Below, piece by piece: positions 16,500-26,065 of a stretch of 64,000 bases of DNA; the stretch's first letter is position 1; each line of letters opens with the position of its first letter. Made by a program: the position numbers and the translations under genes. The notes beneath the pieces were generated by a model. The model saw only the letters and a list, made by a program, of their open reading frames with translations, was not told where the DNA came from and made no database searches. The DNA is from JAVVHE01 sp032249695 (GTDB lineage Bacteria > Pseudomonadota > Alphaproteobacteria > Sphingomonadales > Sphingomonadaceae): positions 59,844 through 123,843 of the forward strand of contig JAVVHE010000008.1 in NCBI GenBank assembly GCA_032249695.1, read 5' to 3'.

Positions 16500-17067
16500 C
16501 GCCTTGCGCCGCTTGCCAAGCAGCGCACCCACCTGCGCCAACGGCTTGGCTGGCTGGACAGGCTTGGTAAGCACCGGCACGCCCACCGCGCCGTCATCAC
16601 CGAGGTTGGCGTAGCCGTTCACCATCAGCACGGCCGGTTCGGGGTGCAGCCGGCGCAGATCGACGATCATGTCGCTGCTGTTAAGCCACGGCATCAGCTG
16701 ATCGGTGACGGTTGCGTCGGGCACGTGCACGCCGATCAGCGCCATCGCCTCGTCAACCGAAGCGGCTTCCGCTGCGATATCACCGCGAACCCTTCAGCTC
16801 CGCGCCTGACAGGCCGGTTTAGCTGCGGAAGGCGTCGTTCACGAACACTTATGCGCCGTCGGCGGCAGTGACGAACAGCAGGCCTGGCATCGCGTCGACG
16901 ATCGTTTCGAACTGCGCCTGGATCGCAGCGGCGGTGGCGGCACCCGACCGTTCGGCGCTGAGGTCGACGGAGGCTGCGATCGCGCCGATGACCGCCCCGC
17001 GGACGGGCGAGGACGTCGCGCTGAGGCCGGAAGCGATACTCCTAAACCCACACCCCGCCCGGCCCAA
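16500..17067 (-). pseudogene. Remnant of a PAS-receiver hybrid histidine kinase
   Basis: Read leftward, 17067-16852 encodes a PAS-domain start (IQAQFETIVDAMPGLLFVTA followed by ADGA). A TAA then falls where Tyr is expected, and VFVNDAFRS follows before another stop. After further stops and a frame change, receiver-domain sequence resumes (EAASVDEAMALI, VTDQLMP, LRRLHPEPAVLMVNGYANL, VPVLTKPVQPAKPLAQVGAL). The histidine-kinase core between the PAS and receiver parts is missing, so the gene has suffered a deletion, a frameshift and stop mutations. It ends next to the kinase gene on the other strand. Confidence 0.7.
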
Positions 17068-17330
17068 CTTCTACCATTGCGCAGTCGTATAGCAACGGCA
17101 TGGCGCTAAGTGCGATGTGCTGGAGCGATTCGCCACGCCCACGGTCCCGCCTTGTTCTTTGGGCCACATCTGTTAATTCGCCTGTCGTGCAGCGTGCAAG
17201 CGAACGCCAGCACAACCCCGCCGGAAACTTTGGATGACGCGATGGTAAGGTCAGGCGTTAGCGCACGTGCTTTACATCCGGAGCGTGTTTCGCTTACGGC
17301 CCTCGGCCGTTCATCGGGCGGGGTGTTAGT

Positions 17331-18836
17331 ATGCTGAGTAACGAGCGTGAGCAGACGATTGTCATCGGCGCGGGGCCTGCCGGGCTGACTGCGGCCTATA
17401 CGCTGGCGAAGGCCGGCCGGGCCGTCACCGTGCTGGAGGCCGACCCGGTCTATGTCGGCGGGATCAGCCGGACCGAGGCCTACAAGGGCTATCTGTTCGA
17501 CATCGGCGGGCATCGGTTTTTCTCGAAGTCGGCTGAGATCGTGCGGCTGTGGGACGAGATCCTGCCCGACGATTTCATCGACCGCCCGCGCCTCAGCCGC
17601 ATTTTCTATAAAAGCAAGTTCTACGCCTACCCGCTGAAGGCGACCGAGGCGCTGATGAACCTCGGCATCATCGAGAGCGGGCTGTGCGTGCTGTCCTATC
17701 TCTGGGCGCGCGCGAGCCCGGTGAAGGATCCCAAGACCTTCCACCAGTGGGTACGCAACCAGTTCGGCGAGCGGTTGTTCTCGATCTTCTTCAAAACCTA
17801 TACCGAGAAGGTCTGGGGGATGAGCTGCGATGACATCTCCGCCGACTGGGCGGCGCAGCGCATCAAGGGTCTCGATCTCGCGTCGGCGATCACCGACGCG
17901 GTCAAGCGGAGCCTCGGCCTCAACCGCAATGCCGGTGCCGACGGGCCGAAAACGCTGATCGAGAGCTTCCGCTATCCCCGCAAGGGCCCCGGCATGATGT
18001 GGGAGGCGGCCGCCAGCAAGATCAACGCGCTCGGCGGGCAGGTGGCAATGGACCGGCGCGTGACGCGCGTGGCGTTCGACAGCCTCAACAAGATGTGGAC
18101 GGTGTTCAGCGTCGACGGCCAGGGGACCGAGCATCAGCTTCGCGGCGGCCACGTGATCTCGTCCGCGCCGATCCGTGAGCTGGCGCAGATGGTGAAGCCC
18201 GATCCGCAGATCGCGGCGCACGCCAATGCGCTCAACTACCGGGACTTTCTGACCGTCGTGCTGATGGGCAAGTCCGCCGTCACCATTCCCGATAACTGGG
18301 TCTATATCCATGATCCCAGCGTCAAGGTCGGCCGCGTGCAGAACTTCCGCAGCTGGTCACCCGAGATGGTGCCGGATGAGGATACGACGGTGCTGGGCCT
18401 CGAATATTTCTGTTTCGAAGGCGACGGCCTGTGGACGATGGCGGACGGCGACCTCGCCGAACTTGCCAAGCGCGAGATCGAGAGGGTCGGCCTGATGAAG
18501 GGCTCCGACGTGTTCGACGCTCACGTCGTCCGCCAGCCCAAGGCCTATCCGGTCTATGACGACCAGTATCGTGAACATGTCGCCGCGATCCGCGCGAAGC
18601 TGGAAACCAACTTTCCCGGGCTGCACCTCGTCGGGCGCAACGGTATGCACAAATACAACAACCAGGACCACGCGATGATGACCGGGCTTCTGACCGCGCT
18701 CGACATTGTGGAGGGGCATGACCGCTTCGACGTTTGGAACGTGAACGAGGACGCCGAATACAGCGAGGCCGGGGTCAGCGGTGCGCAGGAGGCGCTGGGC
18801 AGCGAACGACTGGTGCCGCGCAAGGTCGCCGCGTGA
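17331..18836 (+). CDS. NAD(P)/FAD-dependent oxidoreductase (UDP-galactopyranose-mutase/amine-oxidase-like)
   Basis: A 501-residue flavoprotein. The N-terminus TIVIGAGPAGLTAAYTLAKA is a dinucleotide-binding GxGxxG fold, followed by GGISRTEAYKGYLFDIGGHR and FKTYTEKVWGMSC, which place it with the protoporphyrinogen-oxidase/UDP-galactopyranose-mutase-like group often found in cell-surface polysaccharide loci. The C-terminus repeats a FAD-contacting segment (GRNGMHKYNNQDHAMMTGLL). Its stop overlaps a GtrA gene by 4 bases, so it heads a three-gene operon. The substrate is unknown. Confidence 0.85.
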   Translation: MLSNEREQTIVIGAGPAGLTAAYTLAKAGRAVTVLEADPVYVGGISRTEAYKGYLFDIGGHRFFSKSAEIVRLWDEILPDDFIDRPRLSRIFYKSKFYAYPLKATEALMNLGIIESGLCVLSYLWARASPVKDPKTFHQWVRNQFGERLFSIFFKTYTEKVWGMSCDDISADWAAQRIKGLDLASAITDAVKRSLGLNRNAGADGPKTLIESFRYPRKGPGMMWEAAASKINALGGQVAMDRRVTRVAFDSLNKMWTVFSVDGQGTEHQLRGGHVISSAPIRELAQMVKPDPQIAAHANALNYRDFLTVVLMGKSAVTIPDNWVYIHDPSVKVGRVQNFRSWSPEMVPDEDTTVLGLEYFCFEGDGLWTMADGDLAELAKREIERVGLMKGSDVFDAHVVRQPKAYPVYDDQYREHVAAIRAKLETNFPGLHLVGRNGMHKYNNQDHAMMTGLLTALDIVEGHDRFDVWNVNEDAEYSEAGVSGAQEALGSERLVPRKVAA

Positions 18837-19261
18837 GCCAGGCGCGCGCTGCGGCCCGGCCGCTGATCGAGAAGCTGGCGGGCGAGTTCGGGCGCTACCT
18901 CGTCGTGTCGGCGGGGGCGCTGGCGTTCGACTATGCGCTGCTGCGGCTGCTGACTGATGGCGCGGGGCTGCACTACCGCGTTTCGAACGCGATCAGCTTC
19001 ACGCTGGGGGCGGTGCTGGCCTATTGGCTGTCGGTGCGCTTCGTGTTCGATGAGCACCGCATCCGCGACGCGCGCGCCGAGCTGGCGATGTTCGTCGGCA
19101 CCGGGCTCGTCGCGCTGGGCGTCCAGCAGCTGCTGATGACGGCCTCGGTCGAGTGGGCAGGCCTGCCCTACGCATGGGCCAAGCTGCCCGCGGCGGGCGG
19201 CAGCTTCGTGATCAACTTCGCGCTGCGCCGCGCGCTGCTGTTCACCGCCCGCGAGGACTGA
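18833..19261 (+). CDS. GtrA family membrane protein
   Basis: A 142-residue protein starting at GTG 18833 (GTGA overlap). Four hydrophobic segments, with FGRYLVVSAGALAFDYALL, HYRVSNAISFTLGAVLAYWL and the end FVINFALRRALLF, are typical of GtrA/DPMS-like proteins. These are believed to flip polyprenyl-phosphate-linked sugars or support lipid-linked glycosylation. It is coupled both upstream and downstream by overlapping codons. Confidence 0.9.
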   Translation: MSQARAAARPLIEKLAGEFGRYLVVSAGALAFDYALLRLLTDGAGLHYRVSNAISFTLGAVLAYWLSVRFVFDEHRIRDARAELAMFVGTGLVALGVQQLLMTASVEWAGLPYAWAKLPAAGGSFVINFALRRALLFTARED

Positions 19262-21177
19262 TGCAGCTCGCGCTGGCGCGGCCACGCGCAGAGGCGGCAA
19301 CGCCCGCTTCGTTGCGGCCCGCCCTCGTTGCCCTGGCAGGGCTGTGGTTCGTTCAGCGTCCCTATCACGGTGTCTACCACGATGCGCGCATCTACATGGG
19401 CCGCGCGCTCGCCGACCTCGATCCGGCGCGGTTCGGGGCTGACCCGATGTATGCGCTGGACGGCCAGACCGGGTTCAGCGCGTTCCGGATCGTAGCGCGC
19501 GACGCGGTGGCGGCGCTGGGGCTCGGGCCGGGTGCGCTGGCGCTGGCGCTCGTCGGGCTTGCCTGCTGGTTCGCTGCGGCGTGGGCGCTGACCGGAGCGC
19601 TGACGCGCGGGCGGGCGCGGCTGGCACTGATGCTCGGCGCGATGCTGATTCCGCCGGTCTATGGCGGCGGGGATATCTTCCGCTTCGGCGAGACCTTCGC
19701 CAGCCCCCGTCCCTATGCCGAAGCGGCTGCCATGATGGCGGTCGCAGCGGCGTTGCGCGGGCGGATGATGGCGGGTTCGGGCTGGGGTGTGCTCGCCTGC
19801 CTCATCCACCCGCTGATGGGATTGCCGGGGCTGGCGCTCGCGCTCTCGCTGCGCGTGATCCGCCACGGCCACTGGCTGCGCGCCGGAGTGGCAGTCGGCG
19901 CTGCGGTGGCGCTGGTGCTGGCTGCGGCGTGGGCGGGCGTGCCGGTCGTCGACCGTCTCTTCGAGCGCTTTGATCCGACCTGGGCGCACACGCACCGCTT
20001 CTATCTGCTGATCGGCCACTGGCCGGTGCGGAGCTTCGCGATCACCGCCTGCCAGCTCGGCACGCTGGCAATCGCCGCAGCGCGGCTGCGCGGGCGGCTC
20101 ATGCGCTTCTCGGGCGCGCTGCTGGCGCTGTCGGTGCTGGGACTGCTCGCCACCTGGGCCGGGTCGGACATCTCTGCCTCGGTGCTCGTCACTCAGTTGC
20201 AGCCGTGGCGCGTGCTATGGCTCGCCGCGCTCGGCTCGGGCCTGATGCTGGCGCGGCTAGCTCTGGCTGCGTCGACCTTACGCGACCGTGCGATCGTCGC
20301 TGCGCTCGCCGCTGGCTGGCTGTTCTGCGACGGGCCGTGGATCGTTGGTGGCGCGCTGGCAACGGCAGGCGCACTTGCGGCGGGGCTGCGGCTGCCGCGA
20401 CGGCTGATGACAGCGGCGCCGATTCCGGTGGCATTGGTCGCGCTCTATGTCGTCGGCCTTTGGGTCTATGCGGGGGCGGCGTTCGCGTGGGTGCGCTGGC
20501 CGTTCGGCGAGCTGCACAGCGAACAGCTGCGGCCGCTGCTGTTCGCGGCCGCTCTGCTCGCCGTGCTGGCGCAGCTGGCGCGCGGACGGCGGGTGCCGGA
20601 GGTGCGGGCTCCGGCAGGGCTCGCGGGCGCGCTGGCCGCCGCGGCGCTGCTGCTGTGGGATGACCGGAGCGACTTCCAGCTGCAGCTGGAGCGGGGCGGG
20701 TTCCCCGAGCTGGAGGCGGTCCTCGATCAACTGCCGGGGCCGGTGTTCTTCGCCGAGAACACGCCCGAGCTGTCTTGGCGCGCGGTGTGGTGGTCGGGGC
20801 TGCAGGCGGCCCCCGCCCTGTTCTCGCGACCGCTGGCGGTGGTGTGGGATGACCGGCTCAACCGCCTGACCGCGGCGGGGCTGGAGACGCTGAAGCAGCG
20901 GCGCAATTACGAGGTGGCGCCGGAGTCCGAGCGCGACTTCATGCCGACGCCCGAGAAGCTCGACCGGCTTTGCCATAGCCCCGATTCGCCGGCGTGGGTG
21001 GTTGCGGGCGCCGAGCCGCTAAGCCCGGCCACCCGCGCCCGCGCGAAGGCGATCGTGACGCTGCCCTACCCGTTCCCGGTATTGAGCACCGTCCGCTGGA
21101 AGCGCCTGTCGCGGCGTCAGGTCGCGGTGTTCGCGTGTAGGGCGCCAGGCCCGGCTGCGGCTGCGGCCGGGCGTTAG
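19261..21177 (+). CDS. Large polytopic membrane protein, possibly a GT-C-type glycosyltransferase
   Basis: A 638-residue protein whose ATG at 19261 shares one base with the GtrA stop (TGATG). It has at least ten hydrophobic segments. The first extracytoplasmic loop contains YHGVYHDARIYMGRALADLD, an acidic loop after the first helix, as in GT-C transferases that use polyprenyl-linked donors. A soluble C-terminal part of roughly 130 residues starts after LLLWDDRSDFQ. The GT-C assignment comes from topology and context only; no specific family signature is certain. Confidence 0.65.
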   Translation: MQLALARPRAEAATPASLRPALVALAGLWFVQRPYHGVYHDARIYMGRALADLDPARFGADPMYALDGQTGFSAFRIVARDAVAALGLGPGALALALVGLACWFAAAWALTGALTRGRARLALMLGAMLIPPVYGGGDIFRFGETFASPRPYAEAAAMMAVAAALRGRMMAGSGWGVLACLIHPLMGLPGLALALSLRVIRHGHWLRAGVAVGAAVALVLAAAWAGVPVVDRLFERFDPTWAHTHRFYLLIGHWPVRSFAITACQLGTLAIAAARLRGRLMRFSGALLALSVLGLLATWAGSDISASVLVTQLQPWRVLWLAALGSGLMLARLALAASTLRDRAIVAALAAGWLFCDGPWIVGGALATAGALAAGLRLPRRLMTAAPIPVALVALYVVGLWVYAGAAFAWVRWPFGELHSEQLRPLLFAAALLAVLAQLARGRRVPEVRAPAGLAGALAAAALLLWDDRSDFQLQLERGGFPELEAVLDQLPGPVFFAENTPELSWRAVWWSGLQAAPALFSRPLAVVWDDRLNRLTAAGLETLKQRRNYEVAPESERDFMPTPEKLDRLCHSPDSPAWVVAGAEPLSPATRARAKAIVTLPYPFPVLSTVRWKRLSRRQVAVFACRAPGPAAAAAGR

Positions 21178-21230
21178 GGCGGCCCGCTCGGGCCAGACCC
21201 TCCCCTTCAAGCGAACCCCGTCAGACGCGG

Positions 21231-22196
21231 CTACGCCCCCAGCCCCGGTTCGATCGCCTTGCAGGCGGCGACCAGATCGCGGACCGAGGCGACGCTCACT
21301 TCGAAATTGGCACGCGCCTCGTCGCTCAGGCGGATTTCGACGACTTTCTCGACCCCGCCCGCGCCGATCACAACCGGCACGCCGACATAGAGGCCGTCCA
21401 CCCCATACATGCCGCTGACATGCGCCGCGCAGGGCAGCAGGCGGCGCTTGTCCTTGAGGTAGCTCTCGGCCATCGCCAGCGCGCTTGATGCGGGCGCATA
21501 GAAGGCGCTACCGGTCTTCAACAAAGCGACGATCTCGCCGCCGCCCCCGCGCGTGCGTTTGACAATTCCGTCGATCCGCTCGTGCGTCGACCAGCCCATC
21601 GCGATCAGCTCGGGCACGGGGATGCCCGCGACGGTCGAGTATTCGAGCACCGGCACCATCGTGTCGCCGTGGCCGCCCAGCACGAAGGCGGTGACGTCCT
21701 CGACGCTCACGTTGAACTCTTCCGCAAGGAAATGACGGAAGCGCGCACTGTCGAGCACGCCCGCCATACCGACGACGTGGGTGTGCGGCAGGCCGGAGAA
21801 CTCGCGGAGCGCCCAGACCATCGCGTCGAGCGGGTTGGTGACGCAGATGACGAACGCGTTCGGGGCGTGGGCCCTCAGCCCTTCGCCCACCGCCTTCATC
21901 ACCTTGAGGTTGATCCCCAGAAGATCGTCGCGGCTCATGCCCGGCTTGCGCGCCACGCCCGCCGTGATGATCGCCACGTCGCACCCGGCGATGTCCGCGT
22001 AGTCATTGGCGCCTTTCAGCTTCACGTCGAAGCCTTCGACCGGTGCCGACTGCGCGATATCCAGCGCTTTGCCTTGCGGCGTGCCCTCGGCGATATCGAA
22101 GAGGATCACGTCGCCCAGCTCTTTCAGTCCGATGAGGTGGGCGAGCGTGCCGCCGATCATGCCGGCGCCGATGAGGGCGATTCTGGGACGAGCCAC
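21231..22196 (-). CDS. mdh: Malate dehydrogenase
   Basis: A 321-residue lactate/malate dehydrogenase-type enzyme of the TCA cycle. It has the NAD-binding RIALIGAGMIGGTLAHL, the mobile-loop substrate arginines in VARKPGMSRDDLL, CVTNPLDAMVW, and the catalytic His in VLGGHGDTMVPVLEY. Arg in the loop (RKPGMSR) and the LDH-like type III MDH pattern support malate over lactate. It is transcribed alone, with a repeat-containing 536-base region upstream. Confidence 0.95.
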   Translation of the reverse strand: MARPRIALIGAGMIGGTLAHLIGLKELGDVILFDIAEGTPQGKALDIAQSAPVEGFDVKLKGANDYADIAGCDVAIITAGVARKPGMSRDDLLGINLKVMKAVGEGLRAHAPNAFVICVTNPLDAMVWALREFSGLPHTHVVGMAGVLDSARFRHFLAEEFNVSVEDVTAFVLGGHGDTMVPVLEYSTVAGIPVPELIAMGWSTHERIDGIVKRTRGGGGEIVALLKTGSAFYAPASSALAMAESYLKDKRRLLPCAAHVSGMYGVDGLYVGVPVVIGAGGVEKVVEIRLSDEARANFEVSVASVRDLVAACKAIEPGLGA

Positions 22197-22471
22197 TGGG
22201 TTACTCCGCGTGAGTGTTGCCCGGCGAGCGATAGCGGCGCCCCCGCCCCGGCTTCAACCCAAGGCGGACGGGTGGAGCGCGCGCGGTAACCGGAGCGGCG
22301 GTTTAGGCGAGACAATCGTACGACTTGTCGAGGGTGAGGTTCAGAGGGCTGAGGAGCGGACGCGCGTGTAAAGACTAAGCGGCGAAGCGCCGAAACGATC
22401 ACTGATGTCTACCGCACAGCCCGCCGATTCTGCCTGACTGAGCGCAACAAACGTCGGCCGACGGCAGGAGC

Positions 22472-22527
22472 TACCCTCGCCGTCACGCGCTGGCGCGCTC
22501 GCCACTTCCCCAGCAAGCGGGAGAGGA
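22472..22527. repeat. Degenerate family A palindromic repeat
   Basis: Read leftward, CTCTCCCGCTTGC followed by GGGGAAGTGGCGAG and a GCGC-rich inverted part ending in GGCGAGGG matches the two-part design at 4818-4880 and 29000-29053, but the first stem is damaged (GCTGGGGA instead of GCGGGAGA). Confidence 0.55.
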
Positions 22528-22550
22528 CTGGTGTCGGTGCGCAGCACTGT

Positions 22551-22600
22551 CCTCCCCCCCGCGCGAGGGGGAGGTGGATCGACGAGCCGGTGGAAGAGGG
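22551..22600. repeat. Palindromic repeat, family B-like
   Basis: CCTCCCCCCC-GCGCG-AGGGGGAGG forms a hairpin. The following AGCCGGTGGAAGAGGG resembles the CGGTGGAG tail that follows the hairpins of the element at 10166-10276. Confidence 0.5.
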
Positions 22601-22732
22601 ACAGCCGGGCATGGGCCCAAGCGTCCCGCGAACAATCGCATCTTGCAAGCGCTCGCCCCGGGTACGGTTACCCCCGGCGCCCCCGGACGAGCGCGGGGCC
22701 TGCGCGCCGCGCCGAGCCCCGCCGCCCGCAGC

Positions 22733-23092
22733 CTAGCGGCTGCTGTTGGCGCGCGCTTTGCGGGCTGCGTATTGGGCGTCGCGTGCGGCCTTCAGCTCCG
22801 CCGCGCTCGCAGGCTTCAGACGCGCCGCCTTCTTGGCAGCGGCGGCTTCGGCCGCGGCGATCGCAGCGGCTTTCTGCGCTGCCGCTTCCGCTTTCGCTGC
22901 GGCCCGGGCGGCCGCGGCCGTGGCGCGCTGCTCGGCCTCGGCCCGCTCGCGCGCCTCGCGCGCCTCGCGTTGCTCGGCCAGCAGCGCTGCGTCGACGGGC
23001 GGACGCGCCTTCAGCTTCTGAACCGCCTTCTCGCGCGCTGCCGCTGCCGAGGCGATGCGGTCTTGGAATGTCGGGTTCTTGAACGAGGGCAA
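22733..23092 (-). CDS. DUF6481 family protein, Ala/Lys/Glu-rich helical
   Basis: A 119-residue protein starting MPSFKNPTFQDRIASAAAAR and then made almost only of Ala, Lys, Arg and Glu, predicting one long charged helix or coiled coil. The start PSFKNPTFQDR is the recognisable part of the sphingomonad DUF6481 family. No enzymatic motif exists and the function is unknown. Confidence 0.8.
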   Translation of the reverse strand: MPSFKNPTFQDRIASAAAAREKAVQKLKARPPVDAALLAEQREAREARERAEAEQRATAAAARAAAKAEAAAQKAAAIAAAEAAAAKKAARLKPASAAELKAARDAQYAARKARANSSR

Positions 23093-23235
23093 TCAACGAT
23101 CCTTGTGATGAGCGGCCCCAGCTATGCCGCAGCCGCCGCCCGCGCAAGCCGGCGGTCGGCCGAACGGTCCCGTTTGGGACAGTTGGACGCTCAGACAGTC
23201 GCGCGTTCGTGCAGCTGACGACGCAATCCGGCGTT

Positions 23236-24843
23236 CTAGTGCGCCTCCACCGGCGCAGTCTCAAACGTGGGCGGGCGCTTCAGCAGATGCGGGATAACCG
23301 CCATCGCCAGGAAGCCCCAGGTCAGCAGCTGGAACAGGTCGATGAAGCTCATCACCGTCGCCTCGCGCTGGATGTTCTGCGCGATCATCCTCAGCGCAGT
23401 GCCGCTGCCGTCCAGGCCGCGCGCCGAGGCGATCGCGGAAAGGTTTGCCTGCGCGGATGCGAACTCGGGGTTGCCCGGTGTCAGCCCTTCGGTCAGCCGC
23501 GCCCAGTGGAACTGGCCGCGCTCGATCACCATCGTGTTGACGAGCGCCAGCCCGATCGCGCCGCCGACATTGCGCACGAGCACGAACAGCGGTGAGCCGG
23601 CAGCCGCGGCCTTGTCGCTGAGCGTCGCGAACGCGATCACTGTCGTCGACACCACCAGCAGGATCAGCCCCGCGCCGCGCAGCAGCTGCGGCATCAGGAA
23701 CTCCATGAAGCGCCAGTCGGCGGTGATGCCGCGCGATGTCCAGGCCGACGCCGCAAGGAATATGAACCCCGCCGAGCAGACGAGGCGCGGATCGGTCTTG
23801 CGCGCGATCATGCCCGCCACCGGAGCCAGCACCATCATCGTCGCGCCGGTCACGAATACCGTCTCCCCGATCTGCGTGGCCGACAGGCCGCCGATGCGGC
23901 CCAGAAACACCGGATAAGCAAAGGTGATCCCGAACAGCGCGACACCCGTCATCAGTTGCAGCACCGAGGCTGCGACGAAGTTGCGGTTGCCACAGACCGA
24001 AAGATCGACAAGCGGATTGCGGTTGGTGAGATTGCGCACCGCAAAGCCGATCCAGCCGACCGCCGCGAGGAGAGCCACGCGCACGATGGTGCCGTCATCG
24101 AACCAGGCGTTGCGCGCGCCTTCCTCCGGCACATAATCTGTGCCGCCGAGCGCCGCGGCGAGCAGCGCGACCGCGATTAGGTCGATGCGCGCGACGAGCG
24201 ACGGGTCGCGCGCGCCGCGCGGCACGATTGCCAGCACCCCGAAGACGCACGCGGTGCCGGGCACGATGTTGATGAGGAAAATCCAGTGCCAGCTGGTCGC
24301 GTCGGTCAGCAGCCCGCCGATCGTTGGCCCAACGGCGGGGGCAAGCGTAATCAGCAGGGCGGTGGCGACGGTGATTTTGGTTTTCAGCCGCCGCGGGAAC
24401 CAGGTGAAGCTGGCTGCAAACGCTGTGGGGATCATCGCGCCGCCGATGAAGCCCTGCGCGGCGCGGAACAGGATCATCTCGTTGATCGAGGATGCCGTTG
24501 CGCACAGCACGCTCGTCAGTACGAACCCGCCCGCGGAGATCGCGAACAGGTCCCGCAGGCCGAGCGCGCGCATCAGATAGCCGCTCAACGGGATCATCAC
24601 GACTTCGGCCACGAGGTAGCTGGTCTGCACCCAGCTAATCTCGTCCTCGCTGGCAGCCAGCCCCGCCTGAATCTGGCCGAGCGACGCCGCGACGATCTGG
24701 ATGTCGAGTATGGCCATGAACATGCCCAAGGCCATCAGCCCGAAGCCGACATAGGTGCGCGTGGTGACGAACTTCTCGGGCTCCGGCGCGGGCCGGGGCG
24801 AGCGGGCGTCGGCATCGGTGTCCAGCACGGCTGCGCTTGTCAT
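23236..24843 (-). CDS. DHA2 family MFS multidrug transporter (EmrB type)
   Basis: A 535-residue transporter with 14 predicted membrane helices. The start ATG at 24841-24843 shares one base with the zapE stop (TGATG), so the two genes are coupled. Signature stretches are MALGMFMAILDIQIVAASLG (motif with the helix-1 Asp), RAAQGFIGGAMIPTAFA and LLITLAPAVGPTIGGLLTD (antiporter motif C). EmrB-type pumps usually pair with an EmrA membrane-fusion protein, which is not here. The substrate is unknown. Confidence 0.88.
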   Translation of the reverse strand: MTSAAVLDTDADARSPRPAPEPEKFVTTRTYVGFGLMALGMFMAILDIQIVAASLGQIQAGLAASEDEISWVQTSYLVAEVVMIPLSGYLMRALGLRDLFAISAGGFVLTSVLCATASSINEMILFRAAQGFIGGAMIPTAFAASFTWFPRRLKTKITVATALLITLAPAVGPTIGGLLTDATSWHWIFLINIVPGTACVFGVLAIVPRGARDPSLVARIDLIAVALLAAALGGTDYVPEEGARNAWFDDGTIVRVALLAAVGWIGFAVRNLTNRNPLVDLSVCGNRNFVAASVLQLMTGVALFGITFAYPVFLGRIGGLSATQIGETVFVTGATMMVLAPVAGMIARKTDPRLVCSAGFIFLAASAWTSRGITADWRFMEFLMPQLLRGAGLILLVVSTTVIAFATLSDKAAAAGSPLFVLVRNVGGAIGLALVNTMVIERGQFHWARLTEGLTPGNPEFASAQANLSAIASARGLDGSGTALRMIAQNIQREATVMSFIDLFQLLTWGFLAMAVIPHLLKRPPTFETAPVEAH

Positions 24844-25973
24844 CAGCCGCAATGCCCGCGCGCGAGATAGTCGGCCGATTGCATTTCGATCAGGCGCGAG
24901 GCGGTGCGCTCGAACTCGAAGCTGCCGTCGCCCTTGGGGTAAAGCTGATCGGGCGGCGCATCGGCTGCGACCAGCAGCTTCACGCACGCTTCGTAGAGCG
25001 TGTCGATCAGCGTGACGAATCGCGCCGCCTCGTTGCGGTTTTCGAGGCCCATCACGGGCACGCCAACCAGAATGACGGTGTGATAGGCGCGCGCGACCGC
25101 GATGTAGTCGGGAGCGCCGCGCGCCTCCCCGCACAACCGCCGGAAGCTGAACACCGCGACGCCCTTCAGCGATTTCGGTACGAGCAGCGTGCGGCCACCG
25201 CCGACATCAAGCTCGGCGACGGGGACGTTCGCTCGGTCCTCCACCGGATAGTCCGTCAAGCGAAAGAACGCGGCGGACAGCGCCTTGGTCGCCTCCGGCC
25301 CGTTCGGCACATAGTAGGTTGGAAAACCGCCCAGCCGGTCCAGCCGGTAGTCGCGCGGGCCGTTGAGGCCGATCACGCAGAGCCGCGCCTCGATCAGATC
25401 GATGAATGGCAGAAACAGCTCGCGGTTGAGGCCGTTCCGATAAAGGTCGCGCGGCGGGCGGTTGGATGTGGCGACGACTGCCACGCCAGCGCCGAGCAGC
25501 GCGGTGAACAGGCGGCCCATGATTAGCGCGTCGGCGGGTTCGGTGACGTAGAACTCGTCGAGGCAGAGGAGGCGGAGCTCGTCGGCGATTTGGCCAGCGA
25601 TGGTAATCAGCGGATCGGGCTTTTGCTGATGGCGGAGGCCGTGCAGGCGCGCGTGGATGTCAAGCATGAACGGGTGGTGGTGCTGGCGGCGCTTGGGCGC
25701 TGGAGCGGCTGCGTAGAACAGGTCCATCAGCATCGTCTTGCCGCGCCCGACGCCGCCCCACAGATAGGCGCCGCCCGGAGCAGGCTCTTCGCGCCCGATC
25801 AGCCGTGCGAACAGCCCGCCGCGCCTGGGCCGGCCAAGCGCGGTGGCGAGCGCATCGAGCTGCTCGACCGCATGGGCCTGGTCGGCGTCGGCGCGCAGCT
25901 CGCCGCGTGCCAGCAGCGCGGCATAAGCCCGCGACACGGGGCCGGTTCCAGCGTCGGCATCGGCAATCGCCAT
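24843..25973 (-). CDS. zapE: Cell division protein ZapE (AFG1-like ATPase)
   Basis: A 376-residue P-loop ATPase with Walker A GGVGRGKTMLMDLFY, HHHPFMLDIHARLH, Walker B RLLCLDEFYVTEPADA and sensor VVATSNRPPRDLYRNGLNRE, all standard for the AFG1/ZapE family. In gamma-proteobacteria ZapE associates with the FtsZ ring. It is the first gene of a two-gene unit with the DHA2 transporter. Confidence 0.93.
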   Translation of the reverse strand: MAIADADAGTGPVSRAYAALLARGELRADADQAHAVEQLDALATALGRPRRGGLFARLIGREEPAPGGAYLWGGVGRGKTMLMDLFYAAAPAPKRRQHHHPFMLDIHARLHGLRHQQKPDPLITIAGQIADELRLLCLDEFYVTEPADALIMGRLFTALLGAGVAVVATSNRPPRDLYRNGLNRELFLPFIDLIEARLCVIGLNGPRDYRLDRLGGFPTYYVPNGPEATKALSAAFFRLTDYPVEDRANVPVAELDVGGGRTLLVPKSLKGVAVFSFRRLCGEARGAPDYIAVARAYHTVILVGVPVMGLENRNEAARFVTLIDTLYEACVKLLVAADAPPDQLYPKGDGSFEFERTASRLIEMQSADYLARGHCG

Positions 25974-26065
25974 GCCGTCGCTTAACGCGGCTCGGCTCGC
26001 GGGTCACGGCCAGGCGCGTGCGACGGCGTTGACCCACCGCGGCGGCGACGATAGCGCGCTGCATC

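Larger units (their letters stand above)
22197..22732. other. Repeat-bearing intergenic region between mdh and DUF6481 genes
   Basis: This 536-base gap presumably includes the mdh promoter. It holds two palindromic elements (22472-22527 and 22551-22600), listed separately. Open frames over the rest have no ribosome sites or recognisable domains, and I see no RNA gene. Confidence 0.5.
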
